Shown: positions 34,156 to 44,948, numbered from the stretch's first letter. The stretch is DNA of 64,000 nt from Vibrio anguillarum (GCF_001989995.2 NZ_JAHGUP010000040.1:1-64000), one strand, 5' to 3'. Numbers and translations are program-made. Notes: generated by a model from the letters alone, not told the origin.

Positions 34156-36309
34156 CTAGTTTACACGGACGGCAAACTTACTGGCGAGAGAGTGAAGCTC
34201 AGGTAGCATGCGATAAATAAGGTGCAGCTGTTGTAAGACCATTCTTACCGAGCTTTCATCTTCTTCACGCCATTCGGCTAAGCGTTTCTCTAAGCCTGCG
34301 TCGTCAATGTCGCTGGTATCGCATTCATCACAATGTTCATAAAGTTGTTTGTGCAACACCTCTAGGTGTTGGTGGATCACTCGGTGAGTTTCAAGTACCA
34401 GTTGGTGCGTTGCTTCATCTTCGATGCGTGTCCGATGGGCTCCAAGAGCAGAGATATAGCTGAGCAGTGCATGGTTCAGTGTCAGAAAACGGAAACTTTC
34501 ATCGATTGCCGCGCGATATTTACCCGGTTCTGCCAGCATATTACTGATCGCTGCGGTTAAATTTGCGTCTTGGTTGTGGGCATTGCGCCGTGAGATGCGA
34601 TAGCTCAAGTTGTCTTTTTTACCGATGCGGTACTGACCAATAATCTGTCCCAAATAGGCTTTGTTGGCATCGATCGCATCCGCCATGACTTTATGTAATC
34701 GTTTTGATTGCCAGTCAGGGAGGATCAGCACTACCGCTGCGACGGCCAATGCGCAGCCAATCAGAGTATCGGCAAGCCGAGGCAGTACCACGGCGTAACC
34801 TTCACCCAATTGATTAAAGCAAAACAGCACTAAAAGAGTAATAAAGCCAGTCGCATAGCCGTAGTTGTTTAGTCTAAAGGCGAAAAACATCACACCTGAT
34901 AGTACGATAAAGACCAATTGGCTTTCTGGCGATGGGAACAAGGTTAAGAGCAGCACGCCTAAAAACAGCCCCGATAACGTGCCAATGATTCGGGCCGTCA
35001 GTTTTTGCCGAGTGGCTGAGTAGTTTGGCTGACAAACAAACAGTGTCGTGAGTAAAATCCAATAGCCTCGTTCAATACCAAAACCTTGGATGATTCCGTA
35101 ACCGATAGTGAGTGCGATAGACATACGCAGCGCATGACGAAATAGCATGGAATCTTTATGCAGATTTGCCTTCACCCGTAACCACATGGCTTTAAGAGTG
35201 TGGGCTTCTGTATCATACAACATGCCCTCTTCGAGCTTGTTAGCATCAGGGTTGTTAACGTTATTGAGCTGCTTTTCTACTGTTGCTAAGTTATTGAAAA
35301 GATAACCTAATTGCGCTAGTGACACCCGCCAGTCAGGGCGTTGTTGTTCTTGTAGGTAGTTTAATGAGCTTTGCAATTCATCCAAAGCCATAATTGACTC
35401 TGAATGGTGCTGATAACTTCGCCCTAACTGAATCGATTGGGCTATTTCACGGCAGGCTTTAGCCTGTGTTTCTAATAAATGTTTAAAGCGAAACAGCACA
35501 TCTGAGCGGCCAAAGTGTTCGGCAAGCTCTTGATAGCGATAATGACTTGAATTGACACGTTCATGGATATCTTGTGCCATAAAATAGATGTTGAGAAATC
35601 GGTCACTGGCACCATCAATATGGCCTCTTTTTGAACGACTCAACAAAGTGGCTTTACATTGATTGAGTGCGGTAACCGTTGCCGCGTTTAAATTGGCTTC
35701 AGCAATTCGATATGGCTGAGGAACTAAGTTCGATACGGGATGGAAGAGATGGCTTTTGGACTCAAGATAATTGGCCAATTGCAAAAAAACATTCGCTAAG
35801 CTTTGCTGTACTGGTTGCATTGGCCAAAACATATGCCAAATCATCGACATGAAGTAATACCAAGCGGCACCCGTCAGGAGCAAAACGGGTTGAAACCACA
35901 AATTCACGCTTTGGTGTGCACCCAACATGGTGTAGATGGCGATAAGTAAGGAGCCAAAGGCGATGCTGGCATAGCGTGGGCCAATTGCGCCAAGAATGAT
36001 AAAACCAAACGAGGAGATGAATAACCCAATCGCAAACAGTGGCGGGGTATGGAAAAGCAGTTCGATAGAAAATGCAGCGATAGCAAAGCAGATAAATGTC
36101 AGAGTGAGGGATTTTAACCGTCCACTGAAACTATCATCACTTTCAGCCAGTGCTGCGGCAATCACGCCAAGGATCAGTGGCGTAATCCAAGTATTGAGGT
36201 TGTAGTGCCACGCAGGAATGACTACACCTAATAGAGTGATCAAAATGAGAATGCTGTAATTGACAGTTTTATTCGCCCAATAAAGACGAATTTTGCTAGA
36301 GAGCGGCAC
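34156..36309 (-). CDS. YccS-type FUSC-family inner-membrane protein
   Basis: This 717-residue protein has two clusters of membrane helices (about 15-150 and 390-520) each followed by a soluble helical domain, the layout of the YccS/YhfK/AaeB (FUSC) family. Motifs such as LYWANKTVNYSILILITLLG at the start and HALRMSIALTIGYGIIQGFG / GYWILLTTLFVCQPNYSATRQKL in the second cluster are characteristic. Some members export aromatic acids, but the substrate of YccS-type proteins is unknown. Confidence 0.88.
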   Translation of the reverse strand: MPLSSKIRLYWANKTVNYSILILITLLGVVIPAWHYNLNTWITPLILGVIAAALAESDDSFSGRLKSLTLTFICFAIAAFSIELLFHTPPLFAIGLFISSFGFIILGAIGPRYASIAFGSLLIAIYTMLGAHQSVNLWFQPVLLLTGAAWYYFMSMIWHMFWPMQPVQQSLANVFLQLANYLESKSHLFHPVSNLVPQPYRIAEANLNAATVTALNQCKATLLSRSKRGHIDGASDRFLNIYFMAQDIHERVNSSHYRYQELAEHFGRSDVLFRFKHLLETQAKACREIAQSIQLGRSYQHHSESIMALDELQSSLNYLQEQQRPDWRVSLAQLGYLFNNLATVEKQLNNVNNPDANKLEEGMLYDTEAHTLKAMWLRVKANLHKDSMLFRHALRMSIALTIGYGIIQGFGIERGYWILLTTLFVCQPNYSATRQKLTARIIGTLSGLFLGVLLLTLFPSPESQLVFIVLSGVMFFAFRLNNYGYATGFITLLVLFCFNQLGEGYAVVLPRLADTLIGCALAVAAVVLILPDWQSKRLHKVMADAIDANKAYLGQIIGQYRIGKKDNLSYRISRRNAHNQDANLTAAISNMLAEPGKYRAAIDESFRFLTLNHALLSYISALGAHRTRIEDEATHQLVLETHRVIHQHLEVLHKQLYEHCDECDTSDIDDAGLEKRLAEWREEDESSVRMVLQQLHLIYRMLPELHSLASKFAVRVN

Positions 36310-36491
36310 GATACTTCAACATCCAAAAAGAAAACCATAGTGTAGCAGAAGCGTTGATTAACACTCTGATCAAGATAAAGAAAAACGTCTACTTGATTAC
36401 AAAATCAACAACAGTAATCTTGACATTAATTTTTCAATGCCCACTGTGATTGGTATATCATATTCACATTCTTATAAAAGAGCATAAAACC

Positions 36492-38555
36492 ATGCAGCTG
36501 AGCGCAAATAAGCCTGCACAATTTCTCATTCAAGACGAATATAACCAAGTTGAACTTGACCAACAGCGTTTGATTATCTCCTCGGCTGTCAGCGAAGAGC
36601 GGATCCCGTTCACGGTTTGGAACGGTAAAGTCCGTGTTAAGCGTGGTTTGTTTTGGGGAGCATTGCAGTTTTTTGCGCATGAAGATGAAGGTGTTCAACA
36701 ATCATGGTTGGTGCAAGGTTTGCCTTGGCCCGAGTGCCGACAGTTTGCCCATACGGCGGTAGCGGCTTATCAACAATGGCACAATCGTCAATGTGTGCAG
36801 TTGAGTCAGTATCTGCCTCGCTGGGAGCAAGAGCTCAATCGCTTGAAGCGTTTACCCTCTTTTTTGCCGCACTCCTTATTGGATGTTTGGGCTTTGCAAG
36901 TGGAAGCTGATTTTTCGACGATGGACATGAAATTAGCCGAAGCACGTCAACGGCTACCTGATGCTATTGCTCAGCTCTCGCCTTGGCTTACGGATCGCTC
37001 GGCGTCCCTTGCCCAGCGAAATCAACACTGGCTTGAATTGGAACGTCAAAACTGGGAAGTCTTATTCTCTCAAGTCGAAAGTTCTCCCCTTAATCTATCG
37101 CAGCAACACGCAGTGCTACTCAATGATGATCACAACCTCATCCTTGCGGGTGCAGGTTCGGGCAAAACCAGCGTTTTGACGGCGCGTGTTGCGTATCTAC
37201 TCCAAAGTCACCTTGCACAGGCCCACGAAATTCTACTGGTGGCTTTTGGTCGCGATGCGTCGAAAGAGATGGAACAGCGATTAGATAGCAAAATCGGCAT
37301 GGCGGCGGAACACGTTCGCGTTAATACCTTCCATCAGTTAGGGCTGAAAATTTTAAACGAGGTTGAAGGGCGAGAAGCGATCATTTCGCCAGTGGCTCTA
37401 GACAGTAACTTAAAGTTGGCATGGTGTATTGATTGGTTGAAGAAACATTGGATGACGCCGACCAATTTTAAGCGTTGGCAGAAGCATTTATCTAAATGGC
37501 CAATTGCTTATTTAGCTGGTGATGATGAACTGGGCAGCCATGTTGAAAACCCAAAGCTGATTGCATGGTTGGAAAAGCAGCTTGAGCAACTGGCTATGCT
37601 TGGTCTTGGGAAAAAGGAGCTGCAACAACGTTTGATTGACCATCCAGACTATTCACGGCTGAACAGTGAGCTCTCTTTGTGCTGGCCATGTTACCAAGCT
37701 TGGTTACAAATGCTCAAAGAGCAAAATCAAATCGATTTTAATATGATGATCAGCCGCGCAACGGAATACGTTGAAAAGGGTAAATTTAAATCGAATTGGA
37801 AATTCATCATGATCGATGAATACCAAGATATTTCACCACAGCGATTGGCGTTGATCCAATCTTTATGTGAGCAGCAGCCAGGAGCGTGTAACTTGTTTGC
37901 CGTGGGTGATGATTGGCAGTCAATCTATCAATTTGCTGGTTCTGACGTGGATCTTACGACTGGGTTTAGTGAACGCTTCCCACACTCGACGGTTCATTAT
38001 CTGGATACGACTTATCGTTTTAATGATCAGTTGGGTGCGGTAGCTAACCAGTTTATTCAAGCTAATCCGAATCAGTTACCAAAAACACTTAACAGCTTCA
38101 AGCAGCAAAAACAAAAATCAGTTTTTATTGCACCAAGCAACAACATTGAAAAGATCTTGGATCAACTCAATCGCCAAGCGAATAGTACGCAATCTGTGCT
38201 ATTGCTTGGACGAAACCATTATCATAAACCAGAGCTGCTTAACGACTGGAAAAAGCATTACCGCTCACTCAATATAGAATTTATGACTTGTCACGCCAGT
38301 AAAGGTAAAGAAGCCGATTTTGTGATTGTGCTCGGTGTTGATGAGGGGCAGTTTCCGGCTCGAGTGAAAGCGCTGCATATCGATAGTGCATTGAGCCAAT
38401 CGAATGATGATTTCCCCTACGCCGAAGAGCGCCGTTTATTCTACGTTGCAATGACCCGCGCTAAAGAGAAAGTGTGGATCACGCACTCGGGCAGTGGCTC
38501 GGTTTTTGTTCGCGAATTGCTATCAGGGGATTACCCAGTGGTGAAGCAGAAATAA
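36492..38555 (+). CDS. helD: DNA helicase IV
   Basis: This 687-residue UvrD-like superfamily-1 helicase has Walker A ILAGAGSGKTSVLTAR (~220), the DEYQDIS Walker B (motif II), GDDWQSIYQFAGSD (motif III), TCHASKGKEADFV and VAMTRAKEKVWITHS (motif VI). The N-terminal ~200 residues are the HelD-specific domain. ATG 36492 gives the family start; the open frame begins 14 codons earlier. Confidence 0.93.
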   Translation: MQLSANKPAQFLIQDEYNQVELDQQRLIISSAVSEERIPFTVWNGKVRVKRGLFWGALQFFAHEDEGVQQSWLVQGLPWPECRQFAHTAVAAYQQWHNRQCVQLSQYLPRWEQELNRLKRLPSFLPHSLLDVWALQVEADFSTMDMKLAEARQRLPDAIAQLSPWLTDRSASLAQRNQHWLELERQNWEVLFSQVESSPLNLSQQHAVLLNDDHNLILAGAGSGKTSVLTARVAYLLQSHLAQAHEILLVAFGRDASKEMEQRLDSKIGMAAEHVRVNTFHQLGLKILNEVEGREAIISPVALDSNLKLAWCIDWLKKHWMTPTNFKRWQKHLSKWPIAYLAGDDELGSHVENPKLIAWLEKQLEQLAMLGLGKKELQQRLIDHPDYSRLNSELSLCWPCYQAWLQMLKEQNQIDFNMMISRATEYVEKGKFKSNWKFIMIDEYQDISPQRLALIQSLCEQQPGACNLFAVGDDWQSIYQFAGSDVDLTTGFSERFPHSTVHYLDTTYRFNDQLGAVANQFIQANPNQLPKTLNSFKQQKQKSVFIAPSNNIEKILDQLNRQANSTQSVLLLGRNHYHKPELLNDWKKHYRSLNIEFMTCHASKGKEADFVIVLGVDEGQFPARVKALHIDSALSQSNDDFPYAEERRLFYVAMTRAKEKVWITHSGSGSVFVRELLSGDYPVVKQK

Positions 38556-38579
38556 CGCATCCTTTGAAAGGGGATGCGT
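38553..38579 (+). terminator. Stem-loop after helD
   Basis: AACGCATCC and GGATGCGTT pair perfectly (9 bp) around a TTTGAAAGG-type loop directly at the helD stop. No T-run follows, so its strength as a terminator is doubtful. Confidence 0.45.
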
Positions 38580-38658
38580 TCACGCAGGCGATCAAGTTGT
38601 CTTATGTGGTGATTTGGATTTTGACTGTGTGTCTCTGTGCGTATGTAAAGGTTATAGG

Positions 38659-39114
38659 TTACATGCGTTCAGCTAGATAAGCTTGGTAATCAGGGATCTC
38701 GATATCGACCTCTTGCTCTATCAACTGTGAAGAGAACAAAAATTTAGCACTGGCGCGGTTTGTGGCAACTGGAATGTTCCAAACGCTGGCAATTCGTAGC
38801 AGAGCTTTTACATCGGGATCATGCGGTACGGCATTGAGTGGGTCCCAGAAGAAGATCAACACATCAATTTTGCCTTCAGAAATCAACGCGCCAATTTGTT
38901 GGTCACCACCCATCGGACCGCTGATCATGCTTTTTATAGCAAGGCCAGTCTCTTTGCTGAGCATATTGCCAGTGGTTCCTGTCGCGTATAAAAAATGGCG
39001 CTGTAGTTTTTCTTTATTTTCTTTTACCCAGCGAAGTAGTTCCGGTTTGCAGTTGTCGTGAGCGACGAGAGCGACATGCTTATGCGCAGGCATAGTCCGA
39101 GTCGTTGTTTGCAT
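38659..39114 (-). CDS. mgsA: Methylglyoxal synthase
   Basis: This 151-residue enzyme turns dihydroxyacetone phosphate into methylglyoxal and phosphate, a bypass used under phosphate limitation or sugar-phosphate stress. The catalytic Asp71 lies in [14 protein letters not shown], the same number as in E. coli; ATGTTG (45-50) is the phosphate-binding loop. The start at 39114 gives [20 protein letters not shown], matching the family; the frame opens 7 codons earlier. It shares the window with glycerol-3-phosphate oxidation (which makes its substrate) and a YqhD-like aldehyde reductase (which could remove its product). Confidence 0.93.
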   Translation of the reverse strand: MQTTTRTMPAHKHVALVAHDNCKPELLRWVKENKEKLQRHFLYATGTTGNMLSKETGLAIKSMISGPMGGDQQIGALISEGKIDVLIFFWDPLNAVPHDPDVKALLRIASVWNIPVATNRASAKFLFSSQLIEQEVDIEIPDYQAYLAERM

Positions 39115-39166
39115 TGAAGAGTCCCTATGATTCAAATCAGTATGTTAAATAGCGAAATCGCCACTT

Positions 39167-40168
39167 TTATTCAATCTCTTTTACGCTAAAAGTCGGCCTA
39201 TATTCAGATGGAGATAACGAATCTGCAATTATCTGCGGATTGAGTGACATAGGCGTTAAGGATTCGATAATCGGTGCAGCTTTTTTTTCATAAGGCTGCT
39301 GATTGAAAAAAGCCGCAGCTTGTTGAATGGAAAGCCTGCCTTGCTCGACCATTTTATCCGTTGGCGCAAATTCGACTCGGCCACGCAGCAGCCCGCGGTA
39401 GACGCCATGACTTAAATAGGTTGCCACCAAACCGATGTGGTTTGTCATCCCTGAGGTTCTCAATTCGCTGATCGCCGCTTCAATCGCGACGGCGCTGCCC
39501 ACAATATAGCGAAGGTCAGTTCGCTCCAGCGCTTGTTGTACTAAATTACGCTGCAGTTCTTTATCATTATCTGCCCATAGGCTTTCCACTACGTTGATAT
39601 CGCTGTCTTGTATTGCGCGATAAAAACCTTGACTAACGGGTTGAGTACCACCACTGGTTTTCGGGCCAAGTAGCAAAGCTATATTGGTTTTTCCACTGCC
39701 TTGTGGGTGCTTATCAGCAAGATATTTTCCCGCGTAGTATCCCATCCAATACCAATCGACACCCACTTGACCTTGTAGCCGCGCAGCCTGCTGCTGATTG
39801 AGAATGAGCTGATTAACCGTTGCAAACACAGGCGTAGAAGCGACGTATGTGCTTAAGTCCGTTGTGTAAAGATCCGGCGCAACAGTACCGAGAATGATCG
39901 CATCAGCGCCCCAACGAACGCACAATGAAAGCTGTTCTTTTTGTCGTTCATGATTAGGATAACCCCCCGATTCTAACACGCGTAAATTCAACTTCTGTTT
40001 TCTCGCCTCGTCAACCATTCCATAGTTGACTGATAACCAATAGGAATCTTTGAGGTGAGGGTATAAAGCGCAGACTTTCTTATGGGGTTCGGCGAATGTT
40101 GTGCTGCTAACCAAGCTTAAAATTAGCAGTAAAAGCGTTGGGGAAATAAGGTTTAAGATCAATTGCAT
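39167..40168 (-). CDS. torT: Periplasmic TMAO sensor adaptor TorT
   Basis: This 333-residue periplasmic binding-protein-like sensor has a signal peptide (LILNLISPTLLLLILSLVSSTTFA) and the TorT start VCALYPHLKDSYWLSVNYGM. It binds trimethylamine N-oxide and controls the TorS kinase. It is divergent from torS across about 90 bp. Related in fold to LuxP, whose kinase partner LuxQ is related to TorS. Confidence 0.9.
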   Translation of the reverse strand: MQLILNLISPTLLLLILSLVSSTTFAEPHKKVCALYPHLKDSYWLSVNYGMVDEARKQKLNLRVLESGGYPNHERQKEQLSLCVRWGADAIILGTVAPDLYTTDLSTYVASTPVFATVNQLILNQQQAARLQGQVGVDWYWMGYYAGKYLADKHPQGSGKTNIALLLGPKTSGGTQPVSQGFYRAIQDSDINVVESLWADNDKELQRNLVQQALERTDLRYIVGSAVAIEAAISELRTSGMTNHIGLVATYLSHGVYRGLLRGRVEFAPTDKMVEQGRLSIQQAAAFFNQQPYEKKAAPIIESLTPMSLNPQIIADSLSPSEYRPTFSVKEIE

Positions 40169-40256
40169 TCGCTATTCGTTGGCATAACGTGAGTAAACAC
40201 TGCAAAATATAGCCCATTCCGTGTTGCTTAAGAAGTAATGTTTGAGGTTGGGTGCC

Positions 40257-43154
40257 ATGTTGTTAGCCAAAGCCAGTATTGGCCGAAAATTAATGTTGTC
40301 CTTTTCGGCAATGGCCCTGCTCGTTTTGTTATCGGCGTTGATCGGTGTGTTTGGTTTTTCGCTGGTGGCTAAAACCGAACGTAATGTGGTGAATTCTGCC
40401 ATTCCTTCGATGCTGGAAGCGCGTCAAGTGTCGGAGTTAAGCACACGAATCATTACGTCTGTGCAAATGTTAACCAACTCAAAAACAGAGCAAGAGCGCC
40501 AGCAGTATGGCAAAGCGCTTTTCGATCAGCTTCAATCTTTGCTTAATCACATCAAGCAGTTGGGTGCCGATTCTTTTGATTCAGAACTGCTGACGCGCCT
40601 AGAAAATGATGTTCAAAGCGTTATCGATACATTGGCTCAGCTTGGTATTACGGTTGAGCGTAAGTTGTATCTGGCACATGACTTAAGTGTTCGAGTGGAA
40701 GAGATGCGACAACTGGCGCTGCAATTGGAAGAGCTGACGCGCACTCAAGTGCTCAATACCAGTACCATCGCAGTGGCGAATGTGACGCACATTTATGACT
40801 TGCTGCAAGCCGATAAAACATCACAAGCGTACAAAGCGTTAGACGCTTTAGTGGAAGTGGACCTCGATCTTTCAGAACGCTTGCATGAGCTTCATTTGCT
40901 GGCGTTCAAAATGCTCAGCCATATCGAAGAGACACGCACGGTTACCGATGTTGAGCGTATCCAACAGATCCAAACCGAGTTTTTGCATAATCTCACCATC
41001 ATGCAGCGCAGAGTACGCGCGGTAGAAGACCCGACTCGTTCGAAGCAAATGACAGAGCTGCTTAATGAGTTAGAAAAGCGCAAAGTGGTTTTTAGTGTTT
41101 TACAGCAACGTTATGATAACGAACAGGTCGCGAAATCGCTCACACAAAATACCTTACTACAGTTTTCAGATCTCAATACCACCGTCAGCCGATTAGTGGA
41201 TGACTCCAATCGTACAACGACCCGCGCTGTTGAGCAGCTCTCTACAACCTTGAACGTGGCCCAGTATACATTGACCTTACTAACCTTGGTTGGCCTTCTC
41301 ATTGCAGCTTTCATTATGTGGAAGGTCGTCTATCTGTCGGTGGTAAAACGTTTAGCTGAATATTCATCGGCACTGTTATCCATCGCAAAAGGGCAACTGC
41401 AGGTGGAAGTGGTAGTCCAAGGAGAGGATGAACTGGCGCAAATGGGGCAGGCGATCATCACGGCTCGCAATACCGCGCAGTCTCTTAAAGTGGTAGCGGA
41501 AAGCGAGGCGCAGGCGAGAGAGGCGTTACAAGAACATAAAGAGCACTTAGAGGAAGTGGTTACCGAGCGAACAGAGCAATTACAACACACCAATAAGAAA
41601 CTCAATATGGAAGTGTTGAATCATGCTAAAGCTCGCAACTTAGCCGAACAAGCCAACCGCGCTAAATCGGCATTTTTGGCCACCATGAGCCATGAAATCC
41701 GCACACCAATGAATGGCGTATTGGGCACGGCTCGTTTATTACAAGAGATGCCATTAACGGTTCAACAGCGCCAGTATGTGGACGTGATTAACCGCAGCGG
41801 CCACACCTTGCTGTCCATTTTGAATGATGTACTGGATTATTCAAAAATTGAGGCCGGACACTTAGAAATTCGCAATGCCAACTTTAATTTGCACCAAATG
41901 GTGGACGATGTTTACCAACTGATGAAAGGACGTGCTGAAGAAAAGTCGCTTGAATTTACCAAGCAGATTGAACTGGATGTTGCTCCTTTTTGGGTGGGTG
42001 ATATGACTCGCTTAGGTCAAGTGCTGACGAACCTTGTGGGTAATGCCATCAAATTTACCGATCAAGGTTATGTGGATATTTATGTCAGTCTTGATGCTGA
42101 AATGCCTAATCAAGTGACATTTGAAGTGTCGGATTCCGGTGTTGGAGTCAGTGAACAGGATCAAATCAGGCTGTTTGATGCGTTTACTCAAGCTTCCAGT
42201 GAGCAAAGTTACAAAGGCGGTACTGGGCTTGGTTTGGCTATCAGCAAACGGCTTGTTGAAGCCATGGGCGGCGAGCTTAAGCTTGAATCAGATTTAGGCA
42301 AAGGAAGCCGTTTTGAGTTAACTGTTCCTTTACAGCGAGGAGAGGCAGTGAATGACGTGGTTAAAAGGCCGATAGCCGCGACGCGAGAGGCCAGCATCTT
42401 GCTGGTGGAGGATAACCCTGTCAACTGCATGGTTGCTGAAGGGTTTTTGACCAGTCTCGGTCATAATGTGCTCACCGCGAAAACAGGCGCTGAAGCTCGG
42501 GTTCTGTTTAGTGAAGACAGGTTTGATATCGCACTGCTCGATATTAATCTACCTGACGTTAATGGTGTTGAGCTGTTGGCACAGCTCAAAATTATCGAAC
42601 GTGAACAGTATTCGCATCTACGCCCCACACCGATGGTTGCTATTTCGGCGCATGTGTTTAATGAAGAGGTGGAAAGCTATTTAGCGGCTGGTTTTGATGG
42701 CTATTTGCCCAAACCTTTAGTCAAAGAAGATCTTGCACAACTTGTCCAGCAACGTATTGAACACAATACCTTACCCGTTGAGTTGATTGTGCCTATGCAC
42801 GTAACCTCGGATAGCCAAAAATCCGCTCGTCCGATTATGGACGAGCGGATCCTACTCGCGGATATTGAAGTGCTAGGGCGTGACAAGATGAATGAAATCA
42901 TTGAGTTGTTCGCCGATTGCACGCATGAATACCTACACGAGTTTCGTCAATCCAGAGAACAGGCTCAGGTCGTTAAGTCGTTAGCACACAAATTGAAAGG
43001 TTCAGCTGGCAGCTTAGGTTTGCATGCCTTGTTTGAGCTGTGTTTAGTCATTGAGAAAAGTGCTGACTCTGCGCAAACTTATCAAGAGCTACAAGCGGAA
43101 TTAGAAGCCTTAGCCGCTCAATCCATTCATTCACTCAGGTTACTGTTTGTATAA
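40257..43154 (+). CDS. torS: TMAO hybrid sensor kinase TorS
   Basis: This 965-residue unorthodox kinase has TM1 (~12-37), a long helical periplasmic domain, TM2 (~340-362), HAMP, a coiled coil, HisKA with His479 in ATMSHEIRTPMNG, an ATP-binding domain (NLVGNAIKF, DSGVGV, GGTGLGLAIS), a receiver with Asp762 (LLDINLPD) and a C-terminal HPt with His911 (AHKLKGSAGS). All three phosphorelay residues are intact. ATG 40257 with GAGG 9 nt upstream is preferred over a TTG 15 nt earlier. The regulator TorR is not in this window. Confidence 0.93.
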   Translation: MLLAKASIGRKLMLSFSAMALLVLLSALIGVFGFSLVAKTERNVVNSAIPSMLEARQVSELSTRIITSVQMLTNSKTEQERQQYGKALFDQLQSLLNHIKQLGADSFDSELLTRLENDVQSVIDTLAQLGITVERKLYLAHDLSVRVEEMRQLALQLEELTRTQVLNTSTIAVANVTHIYDLLQADKTSQAYKALDALVEVDLDLSERLHELHLLAFKMLSHIEETRTVTDVERIQQIQTEFLHNLTIMQRRVRAVEDPTRSKQMTELLNELEKRKVVFSVLQQRYDNEQVAKSLTQNTLLQFSDLNTTVSRLVDDSNRTTTRAVEQLSTTLNVAQYTLTLLTLVGLLIAAFIMWKVVYLSVVKRLAEYSSALLSIAKGQLQVEVVVQGEDELAQMGQAIITARNTAQSLKVVAESEAQAREALQEHKEHLEEVVTERTEQLQHTNKKLNMEVLNHAKARNLAEQANRAKSAFLATMSHEIRTPMNGVLGTARLLQEMPLTVQQRQYVDVINRSGHTLLSILNDVLDYSKIEAGHLEIRNANFNLHQMVDDVYQLMKGRAEEKSLEFTKQIELDVAPFWVGDMTRLGQVLTNLVGNAIKFTDQGYVDIYVSLDAEMPNQVTFEVSDSGVGVSEQDQIRLFDAFTQASSEQSYKGGTGLGLAISKRLVEAMGGELKLESDLGKGSRFELTVPLQRGEAVNDVVKRPIAATREASILLVEDNPVNCMVAEGFLTSLGHNVLTAKTGAEARVLFSEDRFDIALLDINLPDVNGVELLAQLKIIEREQYSHLRPTPMVAISAHVFNEEVESYLAAGFDGYLPKPLVKEDLAQLVQQRIEHNTLPVELIVPMHVTSDSQKSARPIMDERILLADIEVLGRDKMNEIIELFADCTHEYLHEFRQSREQAQVVKSLAHKLKGSAGSLGLHALFELCLVIEKSADSAQTYQELQAELEALAAQSIHSLRLLFV

Positions 43155-43176
43155 ATAATTGGCTGTTGGCATCATT

Positions 43177-43203
43177 AAAAAGGGCCTGCGACAAGCGCAG
43201 GCC
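43177..43203 (-). terminator. Terminator of pyruvate kinase
   Basis: GGCCTGCG-acaag-CGCAGGCC is a perfect 8-bp GC-rich stem preceded on the plus strand by AAAAA, the T-run for the minus-strand transcript. It may also slow torS transcription from the other side. Confidence 0.8.
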
Positions 43204-43297
43204 AAGTTCCCTGTGGAGCAAGTTTTTTTAGGGGGAGGTGTTGAGATCACTGAATAATTTTAATGATCTCATGATTAGCGGCGCAGAACCCTACATT

Positions 43298-44761
43298 CTA
43301 CGCGGCTAATTCTTTTACTACTGGCAACGTCAATAAACGACAGACGTTAATATTACCCACGCCTTCGATCGATTCTAATTGTGTCATTAAAATGGATGAA
43401 ATATGGCGGTTAGCCGCGTCTTGTGCCAGAGCGTTAAGCACTTGCTGAGACAGCAAATCTGCTTGCGTCGCTAATGATGGAATATAGGTTGGTGTAACGC
43501 CGCGCAAAATGGTTAATTTACGCAGCAGTTCAGGCCTGTCGGAGAGTGCCCAAATGGTAGCTTGGCTTTGACAGCGAGACATCAACAGGGGTGTTTCTCC
43601 CTGTTGAGTTAAAATGGCGACCCCAAGATCTCTATGAACCTTAGTCGCCGATATCATGGAGGAAAGCGCGAAGCTTTTGCCCGCATCGCTGCACAAATGA
43701 TGCAGTTTATCCCATGAATTTTGCGCACAGCCTAACTCTTGTTCTGCACCGTGAGCGATACGCACCATCGCTTCCACTGCTTCAATGGGATAGCTTCCCG
43801 CCGCTGATTCTGCTGACAGCATAATAGCGTCAGTGCCATCAATAATCGCGTTCGCTACATCAAGCACTTCTGCGCGTGTTGGCAGCGGGCTGTCAATCAT
43901 CGACTCCAGCATCTGTGTTGCGGTGATAACGGGTTTGCCTAAATAGTTTGAGCGCGCAATCAACGCTTTTTGTACGCCGGGTAGGCGAGCATCACCGATT
44001 TCAACGCCTAAATCACCACGAGCAACCATCACAACGTCGGATGCATTGATGACCGCGTCCATATTTTTTTGATCGCTCACCACTTCGGCTCGCTCTACTT
44101 TGGCGACAATGTGTGCATGACATCCGGCTTGTACCGCTAACCGGCGCGCTTCATGTAAATCCTGGGCATTACGTGGAAATGAGACGGCTAGAAAATCGGC
44201 TTGGAGTTTCGCGGCAGTGATGATGTCTCGTTTGTCTTTGTCCGTCAGTGCCGGCGCGGAGAGGCCACCACCGAGCAAATTAATGCCTTTGCGATTAGAC
44301 AGCTTACCGTTGTTTATGACGCGAGTTTTTACCCACTGCTGTGGTTTGTTGAGTTCTTCGACCCGGAGTTGTACTCGGCCATCATCAAGCAGTAAAGTAT
44401 CACCCAACTTCAAGTCTTGAATCAGCTGCGGGTAATCTAAGCCCACACGTTCTTGGTTACCAGCCATTGTGGGGTGAAGCCCATCGAGAATAAGTGAGTC
44501 ACCCGCTTTTAGAGTGATCGCACCGTCTTCAAAACAGGAAATACGGATCTTAGGTCCTTGTAAATCGACTAATATGCCGACACTGACACCAAGCTTTTGT
44601 GAAATGTCACGTACTAGCATCGCGCGTTCAATATGCTCGTCAGCGGTGCCGTGAGAAAAGTTTAAACGTACAACGTTAACACCAGCATTAATGAGCTTGG
44701 TGATCATCTCACGGCTTTGGCTTGCAGGGCCAAGCGTTGCAACGATTTTTGTTTTACACAT
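43298..44761 (-). CDS. pykA: Pyruvate kinase
   Basis: This 487-residue enzyme makes pyruvate and ATP from phosphoenolpyruvate. MCKTKIVATLGPASQS at the start, VVRLNFSHGT, and MVARGDLGVEIG with the active-site ITATQMLESMI block are intact. C-terminal allosteric domain is present. It lies next to the phosphoglycerate uptake gene pgtP, whose product enters glycolysis two steps above. Choice of the pykA over pykF name is from context and recall of vibrio chromosome 2. Confidence 0.9.
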   Translation of the reverse strand: MCKTKIVATLGPASQSREMITKLINAGVNVVRLNFSHGTADEHIERAMLVRDISQKLGVSVGILVDLQGPKIRISCFEDGAITLKAGDSLILDGLHPTMAGNQERVGLDYPQLIQDLKLGDTLLLDDGRVQLRVEELNKPQQWVKTRVINNGKLSNRKGINLLGGGLSAPALTDKDKRDIITAAKLQADFLAVSFPRNAQDLHEARRLAVQAGCHAHIVAKVERAEVVSDQKNMDAVINASDVVMVARGDLGVEIGDARLPGVQKALIARSNYLGKPVITATQMLESMIDSPLPTRAEVLDVANAIIDGTDAIMLSAESAAGSYPIEAVEAMVRIAHGAEQELGCAQNSWDKLHHLCSDAGKSFALSSMISATKVHRDLGVAILTQQGETPLLMSRCQSQATIWALSDRPELLRKLTILRGVTPTYIPSLATQADLLSQQVLNALAQDAANRHISSILMTQLESIEGVGNINVCRLLTLPVVKELAA

Positions 44762-44908
44762 AGTGGTATCCTATAACGACACTCGCTATAGCCATTTTAC
44801 TTGAAGTTATGGTGGTGCAAATTGCACTTGTCCATTGCTCTCGGCCGACATTTGGTCGATTTTTCAAGTGATTTGGATATAGAAAATAAGAATGAAAATA
44901 AGAAAATA

Positions 44909-44931
44909 ACAGGGAGGATTATCCCCCCTGT
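44909..44931 (-). terminator. Terminator of pgtP
   Basis: ACAGGGAGGA-TTA-TCCCCCCTGT is a 10-bp stem with one mismatch; a T-rich tract follows on the minus strand. It lies 17 nt after the pgtP stop. Confidence 0.75.
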
Positions 44932-44948
44932 ATCAAGGGTGTTATAGA

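Noticed and set aside
40242-40256. TTG start for torS 15 nt upstream
   Set aside because: The GAGG that would serve as ribosome site overlaps this region and is correctly spaced for ATG 40257 instead.
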